64,000 nt of DNA from positions 1,332,001 to 1,396,000 of the forward strand of contig JANATG010000011.1 in assembly GCA_029449235.1 (NCBI GenBank), in the 5' to 3' direction. The notes under the pieces were generated by a model that did no database searches, had not been told where the DNA came from, and saw nothing but the letters and a program-made list of their open reading frames with translations. Both the position numbers and the translations under genes were made by a program. The DNA is from Linnemannia schmuckeri. Taxonomy: Eukaryota > Mortierellomycota > Mortierellomycetes > Mortierellales > Mortierellaceae. This document shows, piece by piece, positions 46,956 through 59,114 of this stretch. Position 1 is the stretch's first letter, and each line of letters starts with the position of its first letter.

Positions 46956-49087
46956 TTAAACGTTGCGGACGACATCATCGACGGCGGCAGCAAAGTACTT
47001 GACGTTTTTGGTGTTAAGTCCGGCCATGGAGATACGACCGTTATCAGTCAAGTAGCAGTGGTACTTCTCCTTGAGGACCTTGACCTGAGGGGTCGACAAT
47101 CCCGTGAACGAGAACATTCCAATCTGATCAACAATATGGTTCCAAGTTCCGGGAGTTCCAAGGGCCACAAGTTCGTCAAAGAGAGCCTGACGCATGGCAA
47201 TGATTCTGTTGGCCATGGAGGACAAGTTCTCCTCCCACTCTTTGTAAAGCGTCTCGTCGTTCAAGACCAGAGATACAACACGGGATCCGTAAGCGGGGGG
47301 GTTAGAAATGACGGCACGTTGAGCTTTGGCGATTTGAGATTCGATGGTGTTCTTGATCTCCGGGGTTTTCGCAACAATAGTCAAGTTTCCGGCACGCTCA
47401 GAGTAGAGACCAAAGTTCTTGGAGAACGACTGGGCGATAAACATCTCGAAGCCGCGCTCAACAAAGTAACGGACAGAGTAAGCGTCCTTGTCAAGCGAGC
47501 CCGAAGCGAAACCCTGGTAGGCGGTGTCAAAGAAGGTGAAATGGCCGCGGGCCTCCATGACGTCGGCGATCTGCTTCCATTGATCGGGGGTGGGGTCGAC
47601 GCCGGTGGGGTTATGAGCACAGGGGTGGAGGAGGAAGATCGATCCGGAGGGGGCGGCTTCCATGGCGCCGAGCATGCCCTTGAGGTCGAGGCCCTTGGTC
47701 TCGGCGTCCCAGTAAGGGTACTCGAGGACGGGGATACCGACTCCCTCGAAGATAGCGCGGTGGTTGGCTATTTGGGGTGGATGTTTGCAATTGAGGTAAC
47801 GTCGAGTCAGTATTTATTTTCTTTGCTTTTTTCGAGACAGGTCCATAGTGTCAAGATCTCTATTAGTTGTGAGCCAGCAATGGAATGGGCTGGCTTGACA
47901 ACGATACCAAAAATAACAAAAAAGTGCAACGTAACGCGGAAATAATTCAAGTGCGGGGTATGGATGAGTAGGGGACCATCCACGGAGCAAGAAATAAAGC
48001 GGACCCCGTCTGGGAAACAAACAACGAGAGAAGAGAAAAAAAGAGCCGTCGACAGAGAAAAGCATAATCATGGATTTCTTCTTCCTGCTGGTATTCCCTG
48101 CTGGGTTTGTTCATCTCTGTCTGTCTCTTTGCACATGATTCATTCCTCGACCCTGCACCCCGCACTCTCTCTCAAAAAAAAAAGAACGCACTTAAAAAAA
48201 AATGAATGGAAGAAAGCGGGGTCCAATTGGAGCGAGAGAAAGATTCAATTGAGAGAAAAAGAAAAAAGGTACACCCACATGCACAAACTCACGTAAAGCA
48301 AACAAACAAAAAAAATAAAAAGTGGATTTTTGTCCTGTCCCTCCCACTCATGAGTAATTGTGTTCTTTCCCATACACCCGAAAGAGAAACACACACAAGA
48401 GAGACAATGGACTTACCCCAGGTGGGTTTGGAGATGTAGCAGGCGGCGCCCTTGAAGGGGTAGTGCTTGGACAAGAAGTGAGCTCCAGTGTAAACGGCTC
48501 CAGTTCCAGAGATGCACTGAGCAGAACCGACACGGCCCTCGGCAATGGCCTTGGAGTCCTCGCCCAAGATCAGCTTAGCAGAGGCCTTGCGGAAGTTCTC
48601 GAGTCCGAGAATGGGCAAGTACTCGTGATCCAGGTTCTCATCATCGACCAAAATATGATCCGCCTAAGGATAAGAGGAGTAACAGCCAACTGGTTAATGG
48701 TACTGAATTCTTAACTTCGTGCTGGTGTGGTTCTTATCGTATCAATAAAAAGTACCTTGTGGACGACGGGAAGGACCCAGGGCTTGCCGTCCTCAGTGCG
48801 GTATGCGCCGACACCGAGGTTGACCTTCTTGGGGTCGGTGTCGGCCTTGTAGGCAGCAGTCAAGGCGAAAATGACATCAGCGGGTGCGCCAACAACGTTC
48901 TCAAAGATAGAAGCTATTCGTTCAAGTGAGATATTATTTTTTTTGTTCCAGGAGAGTAAGGTCAGGGTCCTGAGCAAGAGTCAAAGGTAATATGTTGTTC
49001 TTCATTTTTCTTGTAGTTGGTGGTCATTTTCCGTCCATTTCGGTGGAGTGTCGTGTTGTGTCATTTCATTTCAGAGTACTTACCCAT
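46956..49087 (-). CDS. Aspartate aminotransferase (class I, PLP-dependent), cytosolic type
   Basis: Four exons, 49087-49084 (ATGG only), 48913-48756, 48663-48417 and 47767-46956, give 406 residues, the normal family length. It begins MASIFENVVGAPADVIF without a presequence, so a cytosolic location is likely. Core motifs include VNLGVGAYRTEDG, SGTGAVYTGAHFLSKHY, HPCAHNPTGVDPT (Asn189 contacts PLP), FFDTAYQGFASG (Asp217, Tyr220), the Schiff-base lysine in SFSKNFGLYSERAG (Lys253) and GRISMAGLN (Arg381, substrate carboxylate). All catalytic residues are present. It interconverts aspartate + 2-oxoglutarate and oxaloacetate + glutamate, feeding the malate-aspartate shuttle. The first coding exon is only four nucleotides, which join CT to form codon 2. 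The third intron is 649 nt. Exon codons are notably C/G-ending, consistent with high expression. Confidence 0.96.
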
Positions 49088-51022
49088 GATGTATATATGT
49101 AAAAGGTATTATTAAGACTAAGGCGAGGAAAGTGTACAAAGTGGAGGAAAGAACGGAAGGGAATGAGGAGAAGGTGAAAGAGGGGAAAGAATTTAAGTGA
49201 AGTGAAGTGAAAAGCAAAGAAGAGAAAAGAGGCGGTCAGTCCGCGTGTTTAAGAAGGAATAAAAAAACTGGGGTCTCTGTCCTGCCGGAGAAGAGACTCA
49301 GTCGATTGAGTCATTGCACAAGCTAGTGATCCAGTCTCTGGTCAAGTCTGCTGTTCCTTGCTGTCCATGGCTCATTCAACCATGGTGTGGTGGCCTCACA
49401 ATCACTCACTTACTTCACTCACAACCAACAAACTGGAGGTTGAAGTGATGGGGTCGAGCAATGGCGACCCTTCCAAACTTGTTCTTCCACTTCACTTTGC
49501 AGGTACGCCGCACACCGACCGCGTACTTTTTAGTTTTAGTTGGGTGTAACTTCTCTCTCACATTTCACGTCAACCTTACTCCTCATTCATTCATAACAAA
49601 TACGAACACAAGGCATCTCTTCCATGCTCCATTCCTGATCTTCGCTTCTCCTTTCCTTTGCTTCGCTTCTTGAGTCCCTTCTGACTCACACCGATACCCA
49701 TTCGTTTTCACTTTACCCATCAAGTTTGCCTTTTGCTTTGTTTCGGGATACAAAGCAAACACCACCTTTTTGTATTCATTATTCCCTGCTCCGCTCTTTT
49801 TCCTATCCTCCGCCCAACACAACACAACACTTGTTCAATGCGAAGCTAACCAACAAAATACAAGAACAAGAAAGGCTCTTTGTCCGGGACAGCCAGAATA
49901 GGGAACTACTGGCTATGAATAAAAGATATGTCAAGAAATGGCTAACCAATTGTTCCCAATGCGCCTTTTTGTTGTTCTCTTTTTCTTTTTTCATTTGTCT
50001 GTCGGTGTCGGTGAATGTAATTTATGTATGCTTCTGTATATCGTTGTCTCATTGTGTCGTTGTATCGTTGGCGTAAACATGGGATCGTTCGTTTCCTTCT
50101 TATTGCAACCACACCCCAAATACTCAAAAAAAAATAACAAAAAAAATACCCCTGAGGAATCACCCGTGGGAGAACATTCTCTGATCTGTTGGTTTTGCAT
50201 AACGCCCTAGTTGCCATGCAATTGATGTCGTTTCTCTTCTCGACTCGAGACCTGGCTGGAACATGTTTACTTACAAAAGGAGTGGGAAGGATGAAGAGTT
50301 TAAAAAGATGAAAATGTAAAGGAAAAGGAAAAGAAACAAAAAGAAAAGGTTGAAAGTGACAGCAGCCACTTTTCTTTCAAAGAAAAAAATGGGACAGATT
50401 GCCTGCAATCACGTGTATGACTTCCATCTTCACTTTTTGCCCAATTTTCCGAACGCGACGTAAAAAAAAACCTCCTTCGCGTTTTTGCTGTGTTGAAAGG
50501 TAACATGAGGAACTCAAGGCGTTGTCTTTTGAGGGTGGAATCAACTTCGTTATTATGCTTCCTTTTGTCCCTTTGTCCAACAAATTCATGTGTTCATAAT
50601 AGCGCAAGAAAAAGGCGCTATCACATCAGTCAGACGAAAGGTGTTCCTGCTTGGGTCTCAGTTTTTGGTGACGCACAGTCGCTCTACTATCAGCATGCCT
50701 CCATCGCTCCTTCCTTCTGGCAACATTCGCAACCGACTTTCCTACTTCTTCAATTTAGCCATCAGACAAATACAGCATTTTCCAGGTAAATTATAATCTC
50801 ACTAACAAAGAAAAAACGACTTTACTAGAGAGGGAACTTGTGAAGCGTATACTATAAAAAAAACTACGCAAAGAAAAGAGAGCACAATGGCTATGAGAGT
50901 GTGCGATAGGAATATGAAGAGACCTGTGGCTATATGTATGTGCAAAAGAAGAAAGGTACTAAGACAAAAAAGAAAGAGAGAGAGAAGAGAATCATCTGTC
51001 CCCATGGTAAGGACTGGGTAGC
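49088..51022. other. 1.9 kb intergenic region, no gene supported
   Basis: Upstream side of aspartate aminotransferase and downstream side of the kinase remnant. Short ORFs lack any recognisable domain, and a possible tRNA A-box-like string near 51015 has no matching B box. Confidence 0.5.
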
Positions 51023-52230
51023 TCAGATGTCAGTCTCGTAGCTGTCGGTTTTGTGATAAAAGATGGGGGGGGGGGAGTCGCAATAAGGGTCAAGCTTGGC
51101 CTTCGTCGTTGCTTCCTGCTTACGCTTTTCATCTATGGTCGATTCAAGCGCGCCCTTGACCGCGCCCTCGCTCAATATCTTCGGGAAGCACCCAAATTTG
51201 AAGAACTTTTGGCGGCGCAAGTTTTTCAGCTCCAGTCGTTTTTGTGGCTTGAACTTTAGCATCAACTTGACCAAATCCTTAGCGTTCGGCTCTAACTTGC
51301 ACCCCTCCATATTTAAGAGTTTTTCCAGTTTCCTGAGATGCTTCTTCTATCTATCAGAGTTACAATGTTAATAACATGTTTGCTTTTTATATCATATGCT
51401 GTACAAACAGTCGCGACGAATTTCAAGAACTCCCGTACCTCAGTCAGCCAAGCCTCCTCTCCCTGAAGCATGAAATATATAATGCAGCCAAAGCTGAATA
51501 TATCTAAGGCGTATGTATGCGGCCCAAGCTCCACAACCTCCGGAGCTCGTAAGCCATCTGTTCCGACTCTCTCACCGATCTTGCTCTTCGAGTTGAATCT
51601 TTCAGCCAAACCCAAATCGTCGATGCGGACACGCATGCCTGGGGCGAAGAGAATTTGAGATCACACCGGATCAACCCTTGGTCATGCAAGTGGGTCAGTC
51701 TAGTCGCGGTCTCAGCGTCTAAATATTGGGTCTCCTCCCCGGCGATGACCCCGCGGTTGCTGAGGACGGTGTTCAAGTTCTACAGGAGGAAAAACGGCAA
51801 CCCGTGTCAGATAAAAACGTTCATTAGCCAATGCTTTTTGTGATCCTCGTGTACCCATACTACTTACTTTTGATAGGCATACTTCAAACAACAGATACTA
51901 GCCGCTAGGGTCTTTGACGATCCCAAAGTACTCAACAAGATAGGTGTGCATTCTCACGGCCTCCAGCATGTTGACCTCGTTGTGGATCTACAAAGAACAT
52001 ATAGAGGCGAGAAATAGTACGAGGATCATTGGATGCCATATCTTTTCATAAGCGCGGTATGCATATCGTGCTTATATCCTTGTCGCTGATATCTCCACGG
52101 TGCCACTTGAGAGCGAGGCATTCTCCCTTTCTGTACCGAACCCACCCTGTTGATGCAATTGGCCGTGAAATATGTTAGCATGAGTAGACAGTTCTCCGGG
52201 CTGTAGCCTATTGTAAATATCAACATCATG
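51023..52230 (-). pseudogene. Decayed protein kinase, possibly Polo-like paralogue
   Basis: Read downward, pieces of a kinase domain appear in order. An N-lobe piece has ECLALKW (VAIK lysine) near 52110. An αC-like exon from 51987 reads IHNEVNMLEAVRMHTYLVEY. YLLFEVCLSK comes next. An exon from 51779 holds YLDAETATRLTHLHDQGLIR then CDLK. DDLGLAERF follows, then GTDGLRAPEVV and ALDIFSFGCIIYFMLQG. The C-lobe end DLVKLMLKFKPQKRLELKNL (about 51220-51290) closes the domain, and the tail runs to the stop near 51025. Damage: an in-frame TAG at 51898-51900 between two conserved stretches, a frameshift at about 51630-51645 between the catalytic loop and DLG, and no clean N-lobe splice. HRD has become RCD and DFG is DLG. 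The FFKFGCFPKILSEGAV tail recalls Polo kinases, but this assignment is tentative. Confidence 0.7.
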
Positions 52231-55200
52231 TTTTAATTTGTTAACAAGTGATTGTTATCTTGCCGAGAACGTCTCCTTTTACTACCGCGTATCCTTCGCC
52301 TATAAATCTATCAAAGTACAGGTGGGGTTTTTTGGGCTACTAGTTGGAAGGTATTGAGGCGGACAGGATGCCATCGGTTAGTATTGAGTCGATGCGACAC
52401 TGGAGAAATGGGTTACGGTGGACAGGAGAAATGCTCAGCTATTTTACTTCGTCTTGGTCTCTTGCTCGGACTCGTTCTTTTCTCTTGTAACTCCCATGAT
52501 CTTTCCGGCTCATCTCCTGGGGTTCTCTCTTCTGGACCTCTCTCTTCTAGGATTATTCCTCTGAACCTCGAGGGTGCAGCCTCGATCAGGAGCCGCGAGC
52601 TGTCTGTCTAGTGGTTCTCAATAACTCAGCCGAGCGCTGGTTGAAGTCGGCGGTTTGAGCGAGAAGCTTCAGCACTTTTTATTAGAGTCCCCGATTGAGT
52701 GAGGGGAGTAAGGAGTGAAAGTTATGCTGGCGCTGGTGTGAGGATTGACCGACATGTAGTTTGAGGGATTGATAACGGTGGTGCTTTCTGTTGTTTGTTG
52801 AGTGGTGATAATGGTGATCAATGAAATTTGAAGTGAGATAATAAGCAAAACACAGCTGGTAACCTCTTTTCTCCCTTGATGCGTCCTTTTCTTGCCACGA
52901 AAACCAACACAGTACCGTCGTAGGAGTGACAGAAAGAAAGTAGCGTTATGACAAGAGCAGGCAGCTGTTCTGTTTAGCTTATTTCATGTGTTTGTTTGCT
53001 CTCTCGTTATTTTCCTATTAATTTTTTTACGCGCTCCCCTTTTTGTCATTTTTTTTTTTTTTGACTAGCATTGATTTCCCGATGTGTCCGTTGGGTCGGT
53101 TTAACGCACATGAGTTTGCATTTATCCTTTCATAGCTGTTTACGCCAAGATCAAAATCCCAGAACTCACCCAATCAAATCGCAACTTAACGCTAATTCGT
53201 CTTACTTTCAGATCGTGCTTTTTTTTATTCTCCTTCCTACATTGTGTACCATTTATTCATCCCTTCTTCTTTTTTTCCTTCTTCTATGGCATTCGTGAAC
53301 GTCGCCATTACCAAACCACCTGTTTTATTTCCAGTTCTTTGGTTCCCGTTAACATGATTCATTCCCTGCCTCGGACTCTCTCTTACGCCCATCGATGCTC
53401 AGTCATCTTGCTTTCTTCCTCTTCTTTCTTCCCCTCTTCTCTCAACCTTCTCTTTCCTTCTCTTTCTCGTCTTCCTCTCTCTTTTAACGCTCTCGCTATT
53501 TTATCTGCATTTTCTTTCCTCTTCCTCTTCTCTTCACTCTTTTCTTCTTCTTTCCCTCTTCCTCAATATTTTACTTCTAATTCCTGATTGCCATCATTCT
53601 CCACTTCACTTCACTTCTTCCACCCACACCTTTTCTCATTCGAGAAACGATACAAGCACACATAAAAGAAAGTACACGGCTCTCGTTTGCAATTCCATTC
53701 TCATGCGCCACATTTTCTCGTTTTTAAGGGCAACTCTAATCTGGGTGCTATCTGAAGAGAAAGGTGGAGTCTGCTTTGTCGGAATCTCTTGTGTAAACTA
53801 CATACTTACTTGGGTGTCATTTCATGGTACTTCGGCTGGCAATGAAGTCGTTGTCGTTGCCTATAATTTTTCGTTCATTCCCTGAGTATCCCAAACTCTT
53901 GAGTTCCATTGAGGATGCGTTTCGTGTAGTGCTTTGGGCATGCGCAATGGTATCCGCGACTGGACGATAGATATGACTCTCAGTTCTCAAGGGTCTTGGA
54001 GTGTTACCAAGGTTGATATGCCGTCACGATCACCTGAAGGTTTTGAATGCGCTGGAGTTTTGGTGTTACCTTTTTTTGGATTGGTATGTTGGACTACTGA
54101 AAGGAAAAATAAAGATGATGTGATACTTCCCCAAATATGTGCAGTTGTGTATGAGTAAAATGACTCCTCGAACCACTGACCTCTCCCTCCTATTTTTCAC
54201 TTCTCCCCTTGTGTCACTCCTACTTTGTTATATCTCAAGTACGGCGGGTGAAGCTTAGCTAAGGAATGTTAATAACAAAGGAGAGTACAGTATATGTGCA
54301 ACATTGAAAGGGCAGATATAAAACGAGCGTGTCGAATGTGGATGCGCTTTTCGCCAATTGTTTTTCTAATCCGTTTTTTTTCTATGCTTTTTTTATTTTC
54401 TTATCGATTCAAAACCCTCTATTAAAGAAATACAATTCAAATAGACATGGGATAGATATCTATAAGCCTCACAAATCCATAACCATGTTAACTTCCAAAT
54501 CATAGATTTCTTCCGCTTTTTTATGGTTTCAAATAAACACGCCGACTGTTCATTGCTCCAACAAAGAAGAAGAAAAGAACGCGACAGCAAAATCCGCAAA
54601 CAAATTTAGCATGCCTCTAAAGTAAAACGCACTGCGTAGTCGTAATAACAGGGGAGTGGAGTCATCGATAAGTTGCAATCAAGAGTAGAACTTGCTTTGC
54701 CTTTTTTTCTACTAACGTCAGAAGCATAATTAACCGACAAGAAGGGGTTAAGATGGATGGGCTTGTCAATCTCGAACAAAGAGTACCTTCTTGTCCAAAT
54801 TAAGTGAGCCGAGTCCTGTCAAAAACAACCAACAACAAAACAAATCAAACGGTGGAATGACATGGCTAATTGCACCATCATAGAGCAACCTGTCAAACTG
54901 TTACCCACTTCTCTCCCCTTTCCTCTCCTTCCAATAAAGTACCTGTCAGTTTGTTTGTTTGCTGAGCTACAAAGAGATGTTAAGCTCAGATGGTGGCGCA
55001 CTCCTATTGGTACAGCAAATTGAAAAAGGTTGTCAAAATATCAAGGTGAGGTGGGATTATGCATGAAGAACGCCGAAAGAGAGATTGACAGCTACTACGT
55101 ACAAAATGACACGTACGCTTGTCATTTTTTACATGTCTGGACTCTTGACATGGTGTATTCTCGCGCGTTTGTTTCCCCTTTGTGAGCAATAGAAAAAAAA

Positions 55201-55569
55201 AAGGTTGTCAGAATTTGACCCGGGTCCATCAAAAAAATGTCACCGCGAAGGTACTCCTTCCCTTTTTCTCCCCCTTTGCTTTTCCCGTTTGTTTTTGTTT
55301 TTTGATGGAGGAGGAGGATGAGGTGCTCTCAAGCCTGTCAATTTTTTCTGAATAAAAGAAATGTCAAAATCTGAATGCCCATTTTTTTTTTCTCCTTTTT
55401 AACCTTTCCCTCACCTCCACTTCCACACTCGCACACCACATACACACTCCTCCTTCACCTTCTCCTCTAGTGCACTCTCTTTCAACTGAAAACGCACTCA
55501 TGCTCACCCTGCCTCTGTAACACTCATACTCTATCAATCTTCCTCGTATCCTCCGCCGACACACACGTC
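52231..55569. other. 3.3 kb region with no confident gene
   Basis: The minus-strand stretch at about 52435-52610 is an open, charged frame (with TSPSKRPRRSKIAEHF) that could be an N-terminal remnant of the kinase pseudogene, but it ends at a stop and cannot be joined. The rest is AT-rich with pyrimidine stretches (53390-53580). A TAGCTCAG-like string near 54990 is not a tRNA. 55380-55569 is the promoter side of the Ecl1-like gene. Confidence 0.45.
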
Positions 55570-56780
55570 ATGAACTGCTACCAGTGTGTCGTTTGTTCAC
55601 TACCCTTCCAGAGCCTCATCGTAAGTTACCAACATACAATCTCCATCCTCCTTTTAAGTATACTCTTTCAATGCAAAGCTAATTAACACTCCCATCCTCC
55701 TCGCTCACGAAAACATCCACTTAGACTAGTATGTATTGCTCAGAACGATGCTACTTCGTCGACGGAATGGCCTACTACTACCGATCCTTCTCCAACACAA
55801 CATGTCCCTCTACCACCGCCACAGCCTCCGTTGGTGGTGCATCGAAGTGGTCCTCTTCGTGGACGTGTGCATCCTTCCCGGCCTCCGAGTATGACACCGA
55901 CTTTTACTACTACAATAACGCGGCGACGTCTCAAGTCCGAAAGAACAAGACTTTGCCGCCTCCTACGCTGTCACCCATCCTGGTGCCTACCCCTTCTCAA
56001 CCTACAAAGCATACAACATCCACGATGACGACGAGGTCTCGGAGCTCTTCCGTATTGTCGGCGAGCTCTTGCTCTGCCGATAGCAGCAGCAGTCGTAGTA
56101 GTATGAACACAAGTGTCTCTGGTGGAAGCAGTAGTACCAGTAGTGATGACGGTGAAGAAGATCCCCTGTCCACAAATTGGCCCAAAATGGACCGTCTAGC
56201 CTCTTCCTCATTTGACCGGCATCTCTCTTCCAACGGTCATGCACAATGGGACCCCATCTCCATGGGCTGGACCACCACTTCGGATAACCTCACCACAGTT
56301 GCTCAGCCAAGATCCGAATTGCCTCCACCTGCATCGGCATGGGAAAGGGAGGAAAACCTGACCCTGACTTTGTCATCGTCTCCGCGCAAGTACTTGGCAC
56401 TCTCGGCGTCGATCTGGGGCCCTGGCTGGCATCAAGTTGAACCCTTACCACCATCGTTCGTCAAGACGTTGGAGCAGAGTGAGCTCGAACTTCAGGCTCA
56501 GGCGCAGGCTTTGGCGCTAGAGAAGGCAGCCCTGGCTGCTGCAAACCCGAAGGCGATTGCCAAGAAGGCGAAGCGCGAGGCCAAAGCTGCTGCTGCTGCA
56601 TTGGCGGCGGCAGCGGCGGCAGCGCAGGAGCAAGGTGAGGGTTCTTCATCACATGTTGTGATGGCAGATGCTAATCCTTGTTCGGCTGTCAGTTCTACGA
56701 CATCTGATGTTGCAGGATCAGCATCACCCAATGCCTTGTGTTCATCTCGTCTTCCGCGGAGTCTTCAATTCGTCGACTAA
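55570..56780 (+). CDS. Ecl1-like (chronological-lifespan) zinc-motif protein
   Basis: Two exons, 55570-55620 and 55725-56780, give 368 residues. The N-terminus MNCYQCVVCSLPFQSLI joins TSMYCSERCYFVDGMA, producing Cys6-x2-Cys9 and Cys22-x3-Cys26 in the C-x2-C...YCSxxC pattern of fungal Ecl1/Ecl2/Ecl3 zinc-binding proteins. The intron falls between the two Cys pairs. The remainder is Tyr/Ser/Thr-rich. It has a long Ser run (about 56030-56150), an acidic SDDGEEDP, and a short ordered island (KYLALSASIWGPGWHQVEPL). A 70-residue Ala/Lys/Glu helix (56480-56640) follows. Ecl proteins in fission yeast extend stationary-phase survival and respond to zinc or nutrients. The assignment rests only on the Cys motif, so a different treble-clef or ribbon family is possible. 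Confidence 0.6.
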
Positions 56781-57108
56781 AAAACGACACTGTTTCCATT
56801 CATTTTCATTCGTTGACATCTCCATTACTCCTTGTACATATCTTCCTTCATTTGGTTTTCGTCAAATAAAATAACACTGGTTATCACACAACACTTGTTT
56901 TATTACGAATTATGAATGCTGAAGGACAGACGAAGGGTATGAACGCACTGTTCATTTCTTTTTGTTCAAGGCGACAGGGTAGGTAATGTCGCGTGCAATT
57001 ATTTAATTTGCGAGGGACCCAAAAGACAAAAGGAGAAGGAAGTTTTAGTGTCAATAACCTCCTGAAGCAAAACAAAACAAATTAACTTAAAATAAAAAAA
57101 AAAAGACA
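56781..57108. other. Convergent 3' intergenic region
   Basis: Spacer between the Ecl1-like gene (+) and NAPE-PLD (-), with AATAAA-like strings on both sides. No gene is seen. Confidence 0.6.
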
Positions 57109-58752
57109 TCAAACGTCGACGACGAGGGTCTCGCCAATACTGACGACGTTGAAGGTGTTAGGGACATGCCCACGTTTCTTCATTTCTGCCTTGAGACGCT
57201 TTGGAGGTTCTGACACATCCTCGTCTGTCAGAACCCACTATCAAACACGAAAAGGAGTGTTGACGATTGATTGGTCAGTGATATTACGCAAATTAATTTG
57301 TGATTGTTTGCTGCCAGTCCTAGGGTCCTGGTTTTGAAATCTTGTCATTGTCTCTTTGTCATGTTTGAAGATGGGCTGTTTGACAATGACTTACGGTGCC
57401 CCAGTGCATTCCGACGCTGCGCTTGGACTTGATGTCCTCGTGGATCCGTACTGCATCTTCAGGTGAGCAGTGGATTGGTGACATGAACCTTGTCAGTAAA
57501 TGAACAAAAATTACGCGTTAATTAGTGCTGCGCAGAAAAGAAAAAGGTCAAAACAAAACACAACAGCCTTATACCACACGAATACTAGATCATATAGAAC
57601 TTACCATCTAGGACTGTAGGCTCCGATGGGGATCATGGATAGATCAAAAGGTCCAATACGATCTCCAATCTCCTTAAAGGCCGGACAATGGGGCATCACG
57701 TTTTCGTCCGCGCCTTTAGGGACATATCGGTATCCGGTATCGCCTCCAAAGAAGACCTTGGCAGGCTTAGCCCCCTCGGTCCTGGGAATGGACTCAATCA
57801 CCCAAGAGGCCCAAAGGGTCTTGTAGTGGTCTGTCAAGGACCGGCCCGTGAAATGTTGACAGGGAGTGCAGATCACCTTGATTCCGGATTTGTTGTCATG
57901 GAAACTGTGCTCATGCTCATCCCACCTATTTTTTGATTTACAATTATCAACAAAAAAAAAATTAGTTATATGGTTTCGTTTTGTCTATATAGACGGTATA
58001 CGTTTTCTCCGTCTAAATGAATAAGTGGTGATACCAATCGCACTCGGTGACTTTGTCCTTGATGCCAATAGAATGGAACCAGGCCTTATTTCCAAGGGGT
58101 ACATAGAAGAATGGTTTGTGGTCCTTTTGCAGCTTCTGGATGGTGTTCAAGTCGAGATGGTCGTAGTGGTTGTGACTGATGACGACGATATCGACGCGAG
58201 GCAATTCGTCTAGTTTACAAGGAGGGGGTGTGAATCGTTTGGGTCCTGCAAGTTGACTGGGGCTGCATCTGTCCGAGAAGACTGGATCGAAGAGGATGTT
58301 CACTCCATCTACTTGTACCAAGAAGCACGCACTAGTAAGTGGTATTAGGAGATGGAAGAAGGATTAGCTTTGTTCACAGTATCCTCCTATGTTCCGGTTG
58401 CCCCTCAATTTTGGATTAATTTCAATGCGTGAACTGAAAATAGAAAAAAAAGAAAAGTAAAAACGTACTGTCCGAGCCAGGTGGTGGTGATTTGTCCGTG
58501 TCCAGTCCCTGCTGCGCTCTTTGGTTCCTGAGGGCGACTAAAGGTATCGATCAAGTTCTTGTTGATGGTGAGGATCTTGGGTAGCTGAGTTTGAGAAGTG
58601 ACGGTGGCCTGTTTCCTGTCGAATTCGAAGACAATAGCCTGAAGTAGCGCAAGGGGTCCGTGGCGGATAAAACTGGGCCAGGGGTTGACGAACCCATTTC
58701 CTTTTGGGTCGTGATGGACTGGCAGGGGTTTCTTGTTCTTTGCTGATACCAT
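57109..58752 (-). CDS. NAPEPLD: N-acyl-phosphatidylethanolamine-hydrolysing phospholipase D (NAPE-PLD), metallo-β-lactamase fold
   Basis: Five exons, 58752-58469, 58331-58035, 57925-57605, 57488-57395 and 57237-57109, give 374 residues (human enzyme about 390). The core reads TTWLGHACFLVQVDGVNILF, DPVFSDRCSPSQLAGPKRF, then the zinc motif SHNHYDHLD (His148, His150, Asp152, His153). Next come WWDEHEHSF, CTPCQHFTGRSL, FFGGDTGY (bridging Asp), and SKRSVGMHWGTWVLTDE (last His ligand). All dinuclear-zinc ligands of the family are present, so it should be active. Known reaction: NAPE to N-acylethanolamine plus phosphatidic acid, at membranes. The first ~80 residues (VNPWPSFIRHGPLALLQAIV) fit the family's N-terminal membrane-facing part; no cleavable signal is evident. 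WLGH is split by intron 1. Related bacterial-type lactonases share the fold but lack WLGH/WWDEH context. Confidence 0.94.
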
Positions 58753-59114
58753 GAGAATGAGGGGTGGGGGGATGTTGTTGTGAGTAAGGGAGAAAAGGGA
58801 GGTGAGAGAAGGAGAGAAAAGCGAATAAATGAGAGAGTTGAGAAGAATAAAATTCAGAGTGAGCGAGAACGGATGAGCGATGTTCCAGCCCTGTTGCACC
58901 CCATTTTCGCCGGGAATTTATTTTCCCCAACGAACACTCACATGCAGCGAACTAAATTCGTCTTGCGTGCGTGTTGCGTGCGTGTTGCGATCTTGACTGG
59001 ATCGTTCGCTCGCTTCTTTTATTTCGATCGAAGGACAGGTATGAATACAAAAAAACAAGGATTCAGGTTTGTTTTCTTGCGTTCATTTCAGTTGACCCCG
59101 AAAACCATGCGCCC

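Noticed and set aside
48711..48977. Possible mitochondrial presequence (frame LLRTLTLLSWNKKN) running into aspartate aminotransferase exon 2 through intron 1
   Set aside because: The frame has no ATG before an in-frame TGA just upstream; the apparent start is TTG. The MASIFENV start via the 4-nt exon is better.
53934..54158. 74-codon + strand ORF beginning MGMRNGIRDWTIDM
   Set aside because: Isolated, no domain, and no convincing splice sites on either side.
54975..55045. tRNA-like A box (AGCTCAGATGGT)
   Set aside because: No B box (GGTTCRAnYCC) at the right distance and no acceptor-stem pairing. The same holds for a similar string near 51015.
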